A stretch of DNA of 64,000 nt from Solidesulfovibrio carbinolicus (lineage in GTDB: Bacteria > Desulfobacterota > Desulfovibrionia > Desulfovibrionales > Desulfovibrionaceae), in assembly GCF_004135975.1 (NCBI RefSeq), contig NZ_CP026538.1, positions 3,410,001-3,474,000 on the forward strand, read 5' to 3'. The translations under genes and the position numbers were made by a program. This document shows positions 15,338-23,098 of this stretch, piece by piece; positions within the stretch are counted from its first letter, which is position 1, and each line of letters opens with the position of its first letter. A model generated the notes under the pieces. It was not told the DNA's origin. It was given only the letters and a program-made list of their open reading frames with translations, and did no database searches.

Positions 15338-16018
15338 TTACCGACGAACAACGACGAGGTTGTCGGCCCACCAGCCGAACATGGCGCGCAGCACCCAGGG
15401 GATGGGGATGACAAACACCATGCCGATGAGCCAGACAAAACCGCGCCACAAAAGCGCCAGCCCCGTGCCGTGAAATTCCACGGAAAAGGCGTCGGCTTCG
15501 ATGTGGCGGCAAAACCAGCGCATCATGCCGGTCATGGCCCAGGCCCAGCCGATGATGGTGAGCACCGACACCGCAACCAAAGCCGCCCAGCCCAGATACG
15601 GGCCGTAGGTTCCGGTGAAACGGGCCGAACCACCCGGTTCGAGCCGGATGTTTTCAATGAACCAGCGGTAGACCGGAAGCTTGACGGCCGCGTCCAAGGG
15701 AAACAGCGCTAGCCCCATAAGCACCTGAATAAGCTGTGTCTTGCCGCTGTCCTTGGGCATGCCCATGGTGGCCAGGCTCGGCAGATAGGTCAGGATCGCC
15801 AGCACCGCGAACAGCACCCAGACATCCTTGGCCCGGCCGGTGAATTCCGCCCGGCCGCCGTCCTCGAAAGCCAAATGCGACGTCCACCAGATGGCGAAGG
15901 GCACGGCCCCCCAGGCCCCGGGAATCACGAAAAGGAACAAAATGAGGAATAAAAAGGCATAGCCAAAGGCCCACAGCGCCCCGCCGGTGAATCTTACGCC
16001 CGTCTGCCTTACGTCCAT
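15338..16018 (-). CDS. Polytopic membrane protein, DUF898/YjgN-like
   Basis: 226 aa with about six hydrophobic segments, for example FGYAFLFLILFLFVIPGAWG near the N-terminus and LALLWRGFVWLIGMVFVIPI near the C-terminus. The phrase FTGTYGPYLGWAALVAVS and a second related block earlier (VRFTGGALWAFGYAF) give an internal duplication with FTG-aromatic starts, which recalls DUF898 proteins. Function unknown. ATG 16018 has GGGAGG about 7 nt upstream. The family call is tentative. Confidence 0.6.
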   Translation of the reverse strand: MDVRQTGVRFTGGALWAFGYAFLFLILFLFVIPGAWGAVPFAIWWTSHLAFEDGGRAEFTGRAKDVWVLFAVLAILTYLPSLATMGMPKDSGKTQLIQVLMGLALFPLDAAVKLPVYRWFIENIRLEPGGSARFTGTYGPYLGWAALVAVSVLTIIGWAWAMTGMMRWFCRHIEADAFSVEFHGTGLALLWRGFVWLIGMVFVIPIPWVLRAMFGWWADNLVVVRR

Positions 16019-16120
16019 GGTTCGCCTCCCGGATATGGATAAACCAGTCTGTGACCGAGACCGGCCCAAAGGGCAAGCCCCTTTTGACCGCGCCGCGCCG
16101 GCCGGGTAGACGTTTTGCCC

Positions 16121-17359
16121 ATGACGCAGGCATCCCTCCCCCCCATCCATGTCCTGGGTTGCGGCATCGGCCGGCCGACCCTGCCCCCCGAAGCCGCCGC
16201 CGCCCTGGACGCGGCCGACGTGCTGGTCGGCGGCCGCCGGCTGTTGGCCGCCTTTCCCGACCATCCCGGCCGCCGCCTTCCCATCGCCGGGCCGCTTCCC
16301 GCCGTGTGCGACGCCCTGGCCGACGCCCGGCAGGCCGGCCAAAACGTGGCCGTCCTGGCCGACGGCGACGGCCTCTATTTCGGCATCGGCAAGACGCTGC
16401 TGGCCCGGTTCGGGCCCCAGGCCCTGCGCTTTTACCCCAACGTCACCACCGTGGCCGTGGCCTGCTCCCGCCTCGGCCGGCCCTGGGACGACCTGCCCGT
16501 GGTTTCGCTGCATGGCCGCAGCGACGCCACGCCCCTGTTCGCCGCCCTGGCCCGCCACGGCGCGGCCGCCGTCTACACCGACGCGGCCAACAGCCCGGCC
16601 GCCATCGCCACGGCCCTGCTGGCGCGCGGCGGCAACACCTTCGCCATGACCATTTGCGAAAACCTCGGCCTGCCGGACGAACGCCTCCGCCGGCTGACGC
16701 TGCCCGAGGCCGCCCTTGCCGAAACCGCCGCCCTGTCCCTGGCGCTCATTGAGCGCACGGCCCCGCCCGCCGTGCCGCTGCACCTCGGCCTGGCCGACGA
16801 CGCCCTTTCCCGCGACGACGCCGTGTTCACCAAAGCCCCGGCCCGGGCCGTGTCCCTGGCCGGCCTGGCCGCCCGCCCCGGCCACGTGGTCTGGGACATC
16901 GGAGCCGGCACCGGGGCCGTGGCCCTGGAAGCGTCGCTGCTAAACGCCCCCGGGCCGGTCTATGCCGTGGAGCGCGACCCGGCCCGACACGCCCACCTTG
17001 TCGCCAACATCCAGCGCACCGGCGCGCTCACCGTCTGCCCGGTCCTGGCCGCCGCGCCCGACGGTCTGGAGGCGCTTCCCGACCCGGACCGCGTCTTTGT
17101 CGGCGGCGGCCTGTCCGGCAACCCCGGCCTGCTCCCCGAACTGTGCCGCCGCCTGGCCCCGGGCGGCCGACTGGTGGTCAACGCCGTACTGCTGGGGTCC
17201 CTTGCCAGCGTCCTGGACGTCCTGGCCGCCCATGGCCTGGAAACCGCCGTCACCCAGCTCCAGGCCGCCCGGGCCATGCCCATCGCCCAGGATCTGCGAT
17301 TGGCCGCCGACAATCCCGTTTTCATCATCGCCGCCGCCAAGGAGGCCGCCCATGGCTGA
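16121..17359 (+). CDS. cbiET: Precorrin-6Y C5,15-methyltransferase (decarboxylating), CbiE-CbiT fusion
   Basis: 412 aa. Residues about 8-200 form the CbiE domain (HVLGCGIGRPTLPPEAAAAL, LADGDGLYFGIGKTLL); residues about 215-410 form the CbiT SAM-dependent domain (AVFTKAPARAVSLAGLAARP, then VWDIGAGTGAVALEAS). The fusion methylates C5 and C15 and removes the C12 acetate during corrin ring synthesis. ATG 16121 is preferred over TTG 16115. It overlaps cbiF by 8 bp. First gene of the cobalamin cluster; no cobalamin riboswitch is apparent in the 100 bp upstream. Confidence 0.92.
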   Translation: MTQASLPPIHVLGCGIGRPTLPPEAAAALDAADVLVGGRRLLAAFPDHPGRRLPIAGPLPAVCDALADARQAGQNVAVLADGDGLYFGIGKTLLARFGPQALRFYPNVTTVAVACSRLGRPWDDLPVVSLHGRSDATPLFAALARHGAAAVYTDAANSPAAIATALLARGGNTFAMTICENLGLPDERLRRLTLPEAALAETAALSLALIERTAPPAVPLHLGLADDALSRDDAVFTKAPARAVSLAGLAARPGHVVWDIGAGTGAVALEASLLNAPGPVYAVERDPARHAHLVANIQRTGALTVCPVLAAAPDGLEALPDPDRVFVGGGLSGNPGLLPELCRRLAPGGRLVVNAVLLGSLASVLDVLAAHGLETAVTQLQAARAMPIAQDLRLAADNPVFIIAAAKEAAHG

Positions 17360-18134
17360 CCCGTCCGATCCCCGCGTCTATTTCATCGGGGCCGGCCCCG
17401 GCGACCCGGAACTGCTCACCGTCAAGGCCAACCGGATCATCGCCGCCGCCGACCTCGTGCTCTACGCCGGCTCCCTGGTCTCGCCGGCCATCGTCGCCCT
17501 GGCCCGGCCCGGAGCGAAGGTCGTCGATTCCGCCCCCCTGGCCCTGGACGAAACCCACGCGCTGCTGCGCCAGTGCGCCACAGCCGGCGGTCTGGCCGCC
17601 CGGGTCCACACCGGCGATCCCGCCCTCTACGGAGCCATCGCCGAGCAAATGGCGCTGTTGGCGGCCGAAGCCATCCCCTACGCCGTCATCCCGGGTGTCA
17701 CCTCGGCCTCGGCCGCCGCCGCCGCCTTTGCCGCCTCGTTTACCGCCCCGGAAGTCACCCAGACGCTGATTCTCACCCGGCTGGCCGGCCGCACGCCCAT
17801 GCCGCCAGGAGAATCCCTGGCCGATCTGGCCCGCCACCAGTCCGCCATGGCCGTCTACCTCTCGGCCGGCGACCCCGAAGGCGTGGCCAAGGGCCTGCTC
17901 GCCGGCGGCTATCCGCCCGAAACCCCGGTGGCCCTGGCCCACCGCCTGGGCTGGCCCGGCGAAAAACGCCTCTGGACCACCATCGGCGAACTGGCCGCCA
18001 CGGTGCGCGCCGCAGGAATCGACCGCCAGACCGTGTTCCTCGTCCTGCCCGGCCAGGGAAGCGCCACGGCCTCGAAACTCTACGATCCCGACTTCAGCCA
18101 CGGCTGCCGTCCGGCCCGCGACCGCAAGGCCTAG
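17352..18134 (+). CDS. cbiF: Precorrin-4/cobalt-precorrin-4 C11-methyltransferase
   Basis: 260 aa SAM-dependent methyltransferase. VYFIGAGPGDPELLTVKANR at the start, LYAGSLVSPAIVALA, VHTGDPALYGAIAEQMALL and IPGVTSASAAAAAF match CobM/CbiF closely. ATG 17352 with AAGGAGG about 6 nt upstream, inside the last codons of cbiET. Adds the C11 methyl group in corrin synthesis. Followed 35 bp later by a yjbQ-like gene in the same direction. Confidence 0.92.
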   Translation: MADPSDPRVYFIGAGPGDPELLTVKANRIIAAADLVLYAGSLVSPAIVALARPGAKVVDSAPLALDETHALLRQCATAGGLAARVHTGDPALYGAIAEQMALLAAEAIPYAVIPGVTSASAAAAAFAASFTAPEVTQTLILTRLAGRTPMPPGESLADLARHQSAMAVYLSAGDPEGVAKGLLAGGYPPETPVALAHRLGWPGEKRLWTTIGELAATVRAAGIDRQTVFLVLPGQGSATASKLYDPDFSHGCRPARDRKA

Positions 18135-18169
18135 CACTGCGTCCCTGGAAAAAGACAAAGGAGCCGCCC

Positions 18170-18565
18170 ATGGAAACCCTGGAACTGCGCACCCCGCGCC
18201 GCGAAGCCCTGGTCCGCATCACCCCGGCGCTCACCGACCTCATCGCCGCCAAAGGCTGGCAGGACGGGGCCGTGGTGGTCTTTTGCCCCCACACCACCGC
18301 CGGGCTGACCGTCAACGAAGACGCCGACCCCGACGTGGCCACGGACATGGTCATGGCCATGGGCCGGCTCATCCCCCGCGACGCTGGCTACCGCCACGCC
18401 GAAGGCAACAGCGACGCCCACATCAAGACCACCCTGGTCGGGCCGTCGCTGACGCTCATCGTCTCGGGCGGCCGCCTGCAGCTGGGAACCTGGCAAGGCG
18501 TCTACCTCTGCGAATGGGACGGCCCCAGGACGCGCAAAGTGTGGGTGCAATGGTTAAGAGGGTAA
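18170..18565 (+). CDS. yjbQ: YjbQ/UPF0047 family protein
   Basis: 131 aa single-domain beta protein. VVVFCPHTTAGLTVNEDADP (residues about 35-54) and GRLQLGTWQGVYLCEWDGPR are the family signatures, with the three conserved His positions (PHTT, YRHAEGN, AHIKTT). Some homologues show thiamine-phosphate synthase-like activity, but the cellular role is unsettled. ATG 18170 has AAAGGAG upstream. It lies between cobalamin genes with no obvious functional link. Confidence 0.88.
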   Translation: METLELRTPRREALVRITPALTDLIAAKGWQDGAVVVFCPHTTAGLTVNEDADPDVATDMVMAMGRLIPRDAGYRHAEGNSDAHIKTTLVGPSLTLIVSGGRLQLGTWQGVYLCEWDGPRTRKVWVQWLRG

Positions 18566-18606
18566 GAGCCTCCGGCGGCCGGGGGCCTGAGGCCCCCGGA
18601 CCCCTC
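18566..18606. repeat. Palindromic intergenic repeat, copy 2
   Basis: GCCTCCGGCGGCC is followed by the hairpin CCGGGGGCC-TGA-GGCCCCCGG, directly after the yjbQ stop and 18 bp before the cbiA start. Confidence 0.7.
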
Positions 18607-18623
18607 ACTTGGAGCATGGCGAC

Positions 18624-20069
18624 ATGACGCACGACACTGTGCCGGCGCTGGTCGTGGCCGGCGTCAAAAGCGGTTGCGGCAAGACCTCGGTGGCCCTGGG
18701 CCTCATGCGCTCCCTTGCCCGGCGAGGGCGTATCGTCGCGCCGTTCAAGGCCGGGCCGGATTTCATCGATCCCGGCCACCACGCCCTGGCCGCCGGCCGG
18801 ACAAGCCACAACCTCGACGCCTGGATGTGCGGCGCTTCAGGCGTTGCCGACATCTACGAACGCCATGCGGCCGGGGCCGACGCCGTGGTGGTCGAGGGCG
18901 TCATGGGGCTTTTCGACGGGTTTTCCGCCACCGAGGAAACCGGCAGCACGGCGGAGCTGGCCAAGCTCCTCGATCTGCCGGTGCTGCTGGTCATCGACGC
19001 CGCCTCCATGGCCCGGTCGGTGGCCGCCCTGGCCCGGGGCTTTGTCCGCTTCGACCCGCAGCTGCGGTTTTGCGGCGTGGCCCTCAACAACGCCGGCAGC
19101 CCTTCCCACGCCGCGCTGTTGGCCGAGGCCTTCAGGGCTGCCCTGCCGGACGTTCCGCTCTGGGGCGTGCTGCCCCGCACCGAGGCCATCGCCGCCCCGT
19201 CCCGGCATCTCGGCCTGGTCACGGCCGAAGACAGCCCCGACCTCCTCCCGCGCCTCGATGCCCTGGCCGACTGGCTCGAAACCTCCCTCGACCTCTCATT
19301 TTTCGCCCCTGCCCCCCACCCCCGCCAGCCCGCCCCCACCCCCCATCCAGGGGGGCCGGGGGGGATGATCCCCCCCGGCGGGTCACGGGCAGCGCCCGGC
19401 GGGTGCAGGGCAGCGCCCTGCCGGGTCCGGGCGGAGCCCGGAATAGGCGTGGCTTGCGACAGGGCGTTCTCGTTTTATTATGGCGAGAATCTGCGGTTGC
19501 TGGAGGCGGCCGGGGCCAGGATCGTGCCGTTTTCGCCGCTGGACGACGCCGGGCTGCCCGAGGGCCTGGGAGGCTTGTATTTCGGCGGCGGCTATCCGGA
19601 GCTGCATGCCGATACCTTGGCCGCCAACGCGGCCATGCGCCGGGCGGTGCGGGAATTTTGCATTGCCGGCCGGCCGGTTTATGCCGAATGCGGCGGGTTT
19701 ATGTATTTGATGGAATCGCTTGTGGAGCTGGAGGGCCGCAGCCACGGCCTGTGCGGCGTGTTTCCCATGACGGCCGTCATGGGCAGCCGTTTCGCCGCCC
19801 TAGGGTATCGGGAGGTGACGACCCGGGCGGCCTCCTGCCTGGGGCCGGCCGGGACGACGCTTCGCGGGCACGAGTTCCACTATTCGCGGCTGGCCGCCGT
19901 ACCGGACGGAGCGCCGGCCATTTACGCCATGACCGGGCGGGGGGGCGTTGTCGCGGGGCCGGAGGGCTTTGTCGTCCAGCAAACCCTTGGCAGCTACGTG
20001 CATCTCCATTTCGGCAGCAACCCGGCGGCGGCGGCGGCTTTTGTCGCGGCCTGCGCGGAGGCGTCATGA
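18624..20069 (+). CDS. cbiA: Cobyrinate a,c-diamide synthase with a repeat-derived interdomain linker
   Basis: Amidates cobyrinate at positions a and c using ATP and glutamine. 481 aa. The N-terminal ATPase domain has P-loop AGVKSGCGKTSVALGLM (residues about 11-27) and KAGPDFIDPGHH; the C-terminal glutaminase domain has nucleophile Cys in PVYAECGGFMYLM and the terminal histidine in YVHLHFGSN. Between them, at residues about 231-272, is a Pro/Gly/Ala/Arg-rich stretch (HPRQPAPTPHPGGPGG onward) encoded by four consecutive GC hairpins. After it the family resumes at VACDRAFSFYYGENL. ATG 18624 has GGAG 9 nt upstream. Overlaps cbiD by 4 bp. Confidence 0.9.
   Translation: MTHDTVPALVVAGVKSGCGKTSVALGLMRSLARRGRIVAPFKAGPDFIDPGHHALAAGRTSHNLDAWMCGASGVADIYERHAAGADAVVVEGVMGLFDGFSATEETGSTAELAKLLDLPVLLVIDAASMARSVAALARGFVRFDPQLRFCGVALNNAGSPSHAALLAEAFRAALPDVPLWGVLPRTEAIAAPSRHLGLVTAEDSPDLLPRLDALADWLETSLDLSFFAPAPHPRQPAPTPHPGGPGGMIPPGGSRAAPGGCRAAPCRVRAEPGIGVACDRAFSFYYGENLRLLEAAGARIVPFSPLDDAGLPEGLGGLYFGGGYPELHADTLAANAAMRRAVREFCIAGRPVYAECGGFMYLMESLVELEGRSHGLCGVFPMTAVMGSRFAALGYREVTTRAASCLGPAGTTLRGHEFHYSRLAAVPDGAPAIYAMTGRGGVVAGPEGFVVQQTLGSYVHLHFGSNPAAAAAFVAACAEAS
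19356..19441. repeat. Cluster of four tandem hairpins inside cbiA
   Basis: Stems with 3-nt loops: CCGGGGGGGA-TGA-TCCCCCCCGG (19356-19378), CGGGC-AGC-GCCCG (19386-19398), GCAGGGC-AGC-GCCCTGC (19405-19421) and CCGGGC-GGA-GCCCGG (19427-19441). The core GGGCAGCGCCC occurs twice, 21 bp apart. This looks like intergenic repeat DNA, yet the reading frame passes through it. Confidence 0.75.
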
Positions 20070-21277
20070 AGCGCGAGGGAAAATTGCGCGAGGGCTTCAC
20101 CACCGGCACGGCGGCGGCCGGCGCGGCCAAGGCGGCCGCTTTGCTGCTGCTTGGCGGAGAGGTCCCGGAGGCCATTGACGTGCCCTTGCCCGGCGGCGGG
20201 CGGTTGGTCGTGCCGGTGGCCGAGACCCGGCGTGACGGCGAGGGCGCGTACGGCGCCGTCATCAAGGACGGCGGCGACGACCCGGACGCCACCCACGGCG
20301 CGGCCATCGGCTGCCGGGTGTCCTTTGGCGGCCAGCCTGGGGAGATCGTGGTGGACGGCGGGGAGGGCGTAGGGCGCGTCACCCTGCCCGGGCTGCCGGT
20401 GGCGGTTGGGCAGGCGGCCATCAATCCGGCCCCGCGCGCCCAAATCGCCGCCGCCGTGGCCGAGGCGGTCCGGGAGACCGGCGCGACCCCAACAAAATAC
20501 GAGAGTATTTATTTCCATAAACCGCTTGCCGCATCGTCCTGCCAGCAAAATGCCCTGTCCGCTTTTCGCGGACACGACACGCACGGGCTTCGGGCCGTGG
20601 TCACGGTGGCCGGCGGCGAGGAGATCGCCAAGAAGACCCTCAATCCGCGCCTGGGCATTGTGGGCGGCATCTCGATTCTTGGCGTCACGGGCATCGTGCG
20701 GCCCTTCAGCCACGACGCCTGGCGGGTGTCCATCAGCGAGGCCCTGGACGTGGCCCGGGCGCTTGGCCATGACGTAGTCGGTTTTTCCACGGGCCGGCGC
20801 AGCGAGGCCCTGCTGGCGGCGGCCGAACCGGCGCTGCCGGCCACAGCGCTCATTCAGGCGGCGGATTTTTTCGCCCACGCCCTGCAGGAAGCGGCCAAAC
20901 GGCGCTTCGGGCGCATCGTCTGGGCAGCCTTTGGCGGCAAGCTGGTCAAGATGGCCCAGGGAATGGAGAACACCCATGCCTGGCGCGGGGACACGGATTT
21001 TTCCGCCCTGGCCGACTGGTGCGCGCAGGCGGGCTGGCCCGGGGACGCGGCCAGGCAGGCGGGCCGGTCCAACACCGCCCGGCAAGCCCTGGAGGAAGCG
21101 CCCTCGCCCGGGGCCAAGGCGGCCCTGGTCGCGGTCCTTTCCCGGGAGGCGCTGCGGCACATGCGGCGTTTCGCCGGTCCCGAGCCGGAGCTGGCGCTTC
21201 GGGTCTATGATTTTAACGGCGAGGAGCTGGCCTGCCTGGAGGACCCGGGAAACCCGGCGTCCTCCAGGGGCGCTTGA
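20066..21277 (+). CDS. cbiD: Cobalt-precorrin-5B C1-methyltransferase with a 35-codon repeat insertion
   Basis: 403 aa. Family blocks: LREGFTTGTAAAGAAKAAAL, VIKDGGDDPDATHGAAIGCR, then GGEEIAKKTLNPRLGIVGGI and GVTGIVRPFSHDAW, and near the C-terminus FGGKLVKMAQGMENTHAWRG. Catalyses methylation at C1 in the oxygen-independent corrin route. Residues about 140-174 (ATPTKYESIYFHKPLAASS onward) have no counterpart in the family and coincide with repeat element C. Removing 35 codons rejoins RETG to LRAVVTVAGGEE, which is the normal family sequence. ATG 20066 overlaps the cbiA stop. Confidence 0.9.
   Translation: MKREGKLREGFTTGTAAAGAAKAAALLLLGGEVPEAIDVPLPGGGRLVVPVAETRRDGEGAYGAVIKDGGDDPDATHGAAIGCRVSFGGQPGEIVVDGGEGVGRVTLPGLPVAVGQAAINPAPRAQIAAAVAEAVRETGATPTKYESIYFHKPLAASSCQQNALSAFRGHDTHGLRAVVTVAGGEEIAKKTLNPRLGIVGGISILGVTGIVRPFSHDAWRVSISEALDVARALGHDVVGFSTGRRSEALLAAAEPALPATALIQAADFFAHALQEAAKRRFGRIVWAAFGGKLVKMAQGMENTHAWRGDTDFSALADWCAQAGWPGDAARQAGRSNTARQALEEAPSPGAKAALVAVLSREALRHMRRFAGPEPELALRVYDFNGEELACLEDPGNPASSRGA
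20479..20587. repeat. MITE-like element, copy C, inserted in frame in cbiD
   Basis: The left end CGGCGCGACCCC plus AAAATACGAGAGTATTT aligns with copy B (18 of 23 positions over the first block). The right end CCGCTTTTCGCGGACACGAC matches copy B's right end almost exactly and forms its own hairpin (TGTCCGC-TTTTC-GCGGACA). CGGC (20479-20482) and CGGG (20584-20587) are 105 bp apart and could be a decayed target duplication. The inserted length of about 105 bp is 35 codons, so the frame is kept. Confidence 0.7.
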
Positions 21278-21302
21278 CGGCCGCACGCCGGGCGTGCGGC
21301 CG
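21278..21302 (+). terminator. Hairpin after cbiD
   Basis: CGGCCGCACGCC / GGCGTGCGGCCG, perfect arms separated by one G, immediately after the cbiD stop, without a T-run. Probably a transcription end for the convergent cbiD and gpsA. Confidence 0.5.
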
Positions 21303-21335
21303 GAGCAGACGGAAGGGGCCTCGCGGACCGGCGGA

Positions 21336-22328
21336 CTATTCGTCCTTGAGGTCGCGGGTCATGAGTTCGTAAACGGCCGCCGACGGGGCCTTGTCCTTGT
21401 AGAGGATGGCGTAGACCTGCTCGGTGATGGGCATTTCCACGCCGAGCTTCTGGCCCAGGGCATGGACGGCCTCGGCGGTCTTGACGCCCTCGGCCACCAT
21501 TTTCATGTCAGCCAGGATGTCCAGAAGCTTTTGCCCCTTGGCCAGGCGCAAGCCCACCTGCCGGTTGCGCGACAGGTCGCCGGTGCAGGTGAGCACCAGA
21601 TCGCCCATGCCGGACAGTCCCATGAAGGTCTGGCGGTCGCCGCCCATGGCCTTGCCCAGCCGGCTCATCTCGTGCAGGCCCCGGGTGATGAGCGCGGCCC
21701 GGGCATCGCCGCCAAAGCCCAGGCCGTCGGCCACGCCGGCGGCGATGGCCACGATGTTCTTGATCGCCCCGCCCAGCTCCACCCCGCGCACGTCGGTGGT
21801 GGTGTAGATGCGGAAATAGGGCGTGGACAGGGCTTCCTGGACGTCCTTGGCCGCTTTTTTGTCCTTGCAGGCCAGGGTCACGGCCGTGGGCATCTCGCGG
21901 ATGACCTCATAGGCGAAGGACGGGCCGGAGAGCATGGCGAAACGCGGTTTGACGGACGCCAGGGCGTCCTGGCAGACCTGGGACATGGTCATGAGCGTAT
22001 CGAGCTCGATGCCCTTGCTGGCGCAGATGACCACCGCGTTTTTGGGCAGATATTTGATGAACCGCTGGTAGGCGGCCCGGATAAACTGGCAGGGCACGGC
22101 AAAGACGAAGTGGGTCACACCCTCGGCCACGGCCGCCGCATCGGTGCTGACTTCAAGCTCGTCCGAAAGTTTGCGGCCGGGCAGATACCAGGAGTTTTCC
22201 CGGGTGGAGCGGATCTCGTTCATGACCGCCTGCTCGCGCACCCACAAACGGGCGTCCAGGCCTTTTTTCGCCGCCAGATCGGCCAGGGTCGTGCCCCAGC
22301 TGCCGCCGCCTATCACCGCGATCTTCAT
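21336..22328 (-). CDS. gpsA: NAD(P)H-dependent glycerol-3-phosphate dehydrogenase
   Basis: Reduces dihydroxyacetone phosphate to sn-glycerol-3-phosphate for phospholipid synthesis. 330 aa, cytoplasmic. N-terminal dinucleotide fold IAVIGGGSWGTTLADLAAKK, then ASKGIE, MLSGPSFAYEV, the catalytic lysine region GVELGGAIKNIVAIAAG and GLSGMGDLVLTCTGDLSRNR. ATG 22328 with GGAGGG about 6 nt upstream. Convergent with the cobalamin cluster and divergent from the ahb gene. Confidence 0.95.
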   Translation of the reverse strand: MKIAVIGGGSWGTTLADLAAKKGLDARLWVREQAVMNEIRSTRENSWYLPGRKLSDELEVSTDAAAVAEGVTHFVFAVPCQFIRAAYQRFIKYLPKNAVVICASKGIELDTLMTMSQVCQDALASVKPRFAMLSGPSFAYEVIREMPTAVTLACKDKKAAKDVQEALSTPYFRIYTTTDVRGVELGGAIKNIVAIAAGVADGLGFGGDARAALITRGLHEMSRLGKAMGGDRQTFMGLSGMGDLVLTCTGDLSRNRQVGLRLAKGQKLLDILADMKMVAEGVKTAEAVHALGQKLGVEMPITEQVYAILYKDKAPSAAVYELMTRDLKDE

Positions 22329-22474
22329 GTGGTTCCCTCCGGGCGGGCTTGCGCCGCCGCTGCCCCGCCGCTGCCGGCGGTCCGTTTGGGGTATTGGCCG
22401 CCACGGTTGCCTCTAGCACACAAAGCCGCTAAGGACAAAGGCTTTCCAGACCCGCCAGTCCCCAAGGAGTCGCC

Positions 22475-22963
22475 ATGGCCCATGCATCGGGCATCACCGA
22501 ACTGACCGACCTCGACCGTGAAATCTTAAAGCGCGTGCAGGACAACCTGCCCGACACGGCCACGCCCTACGCCGACATCGCCGCCGCCGTCGGAACCACC
22601 GAGGAGCATGTCGTGGGCCTGCTCTCGCGCATGGTCGACACCGGCGAGATCCGCCGCTTCGGGGCCACGCTCAAGCACCAAAAGGCCGGCTACGGAGCCA
22701 ACGTCATGGTGGCCTGGTTCGTGCCCGAGGAAGACGTGGACCGGGTGGGGGCCATCATGGCCAAGCGGCAGGAAATCAGCCACTGCTACCACCGTGTGAC
22801 CTGCCTGGACTGGCCGTATAACCTCTACACCATGATCCACGGCCGCTCCCCCGAGGACTGCCAGGCCGTGGTGGCCGCCGTGTCGGCGGAAACGGGCCTG
22901 GACGATTACGCCATGCTTTTTAGCCTCAAGGAACTCAAGAAAGTGAGCATGCGCTACTTTTAG
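22475..22963 (+). CDS. ahbB: Siroheme decarboxylase subunit (AhbB-like, Lrp/AsnC fold)
   Basis: 162 aa. An N-terminal winged helix (TDLDREILKRVQDNLPDTAT) and a C-terminal RAM-like domain with ISHCYHRVTCLDWPYNLYTM (residues about 105-124) and HGRSPEDCQAVV identify the siroheme decarboxylase family, which converts siroheme to didecarboxysiroheme in the alternative heme pathway of sulfate reducers and archaea. The HCYHR...WPYNLY pattern looks more like AhbB than AhbA from memory, but the A/B call is not secure. ATG 22475 follows AAGGAG. The partner subunit is not in the window. Confidence 0.8.
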   Translation: MAHASGITELTDLDREILKRVQDNLPDTATPYADIAAAVGTTEEHVVGLLSRMVDTGEIRRFGATLKHQKAGYGANVMVAWFVPEEDVDRVGAIMAKRQEISHCYHRVTCLDWPYNLYTMIHGRSPEDCQAVVAAVSAETGLDDYAMLFSLKELKKVSMRYF

Positions 22964-23098
22964 CCGCCGGCCCCGTTCCTTGCCTTGCGCCCGGCCGGAG
23001 CTTCATGGCACATAGCCTGCTATGGAGCATTGTTTTCCGCCCGCCCGGGCCACCGTGTCGCCAACGTCGCCGTGCCGGACAAGCCCTTCCGCGCGGCC

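Noticed and set aside
13302-15512. 736-codon minus-strand open frame opposite aarF
   Set aside because: Low-complexity Gly/Arg/His sequence created by GC-rich third positions; the plus-strand AarF motifs are decisive.
16019-16120. Cobalamin riboswitch before cbiET
   Set aside because: Too short a gap and no recognisable B12-box; left unannotated.
22395-22415. Possible sigma-54 promoter before the ahb gene (TGGCCGCCACGGTTGCC)
   Set aside because: GG and GC are one base too far apart for a -24/-12 element.
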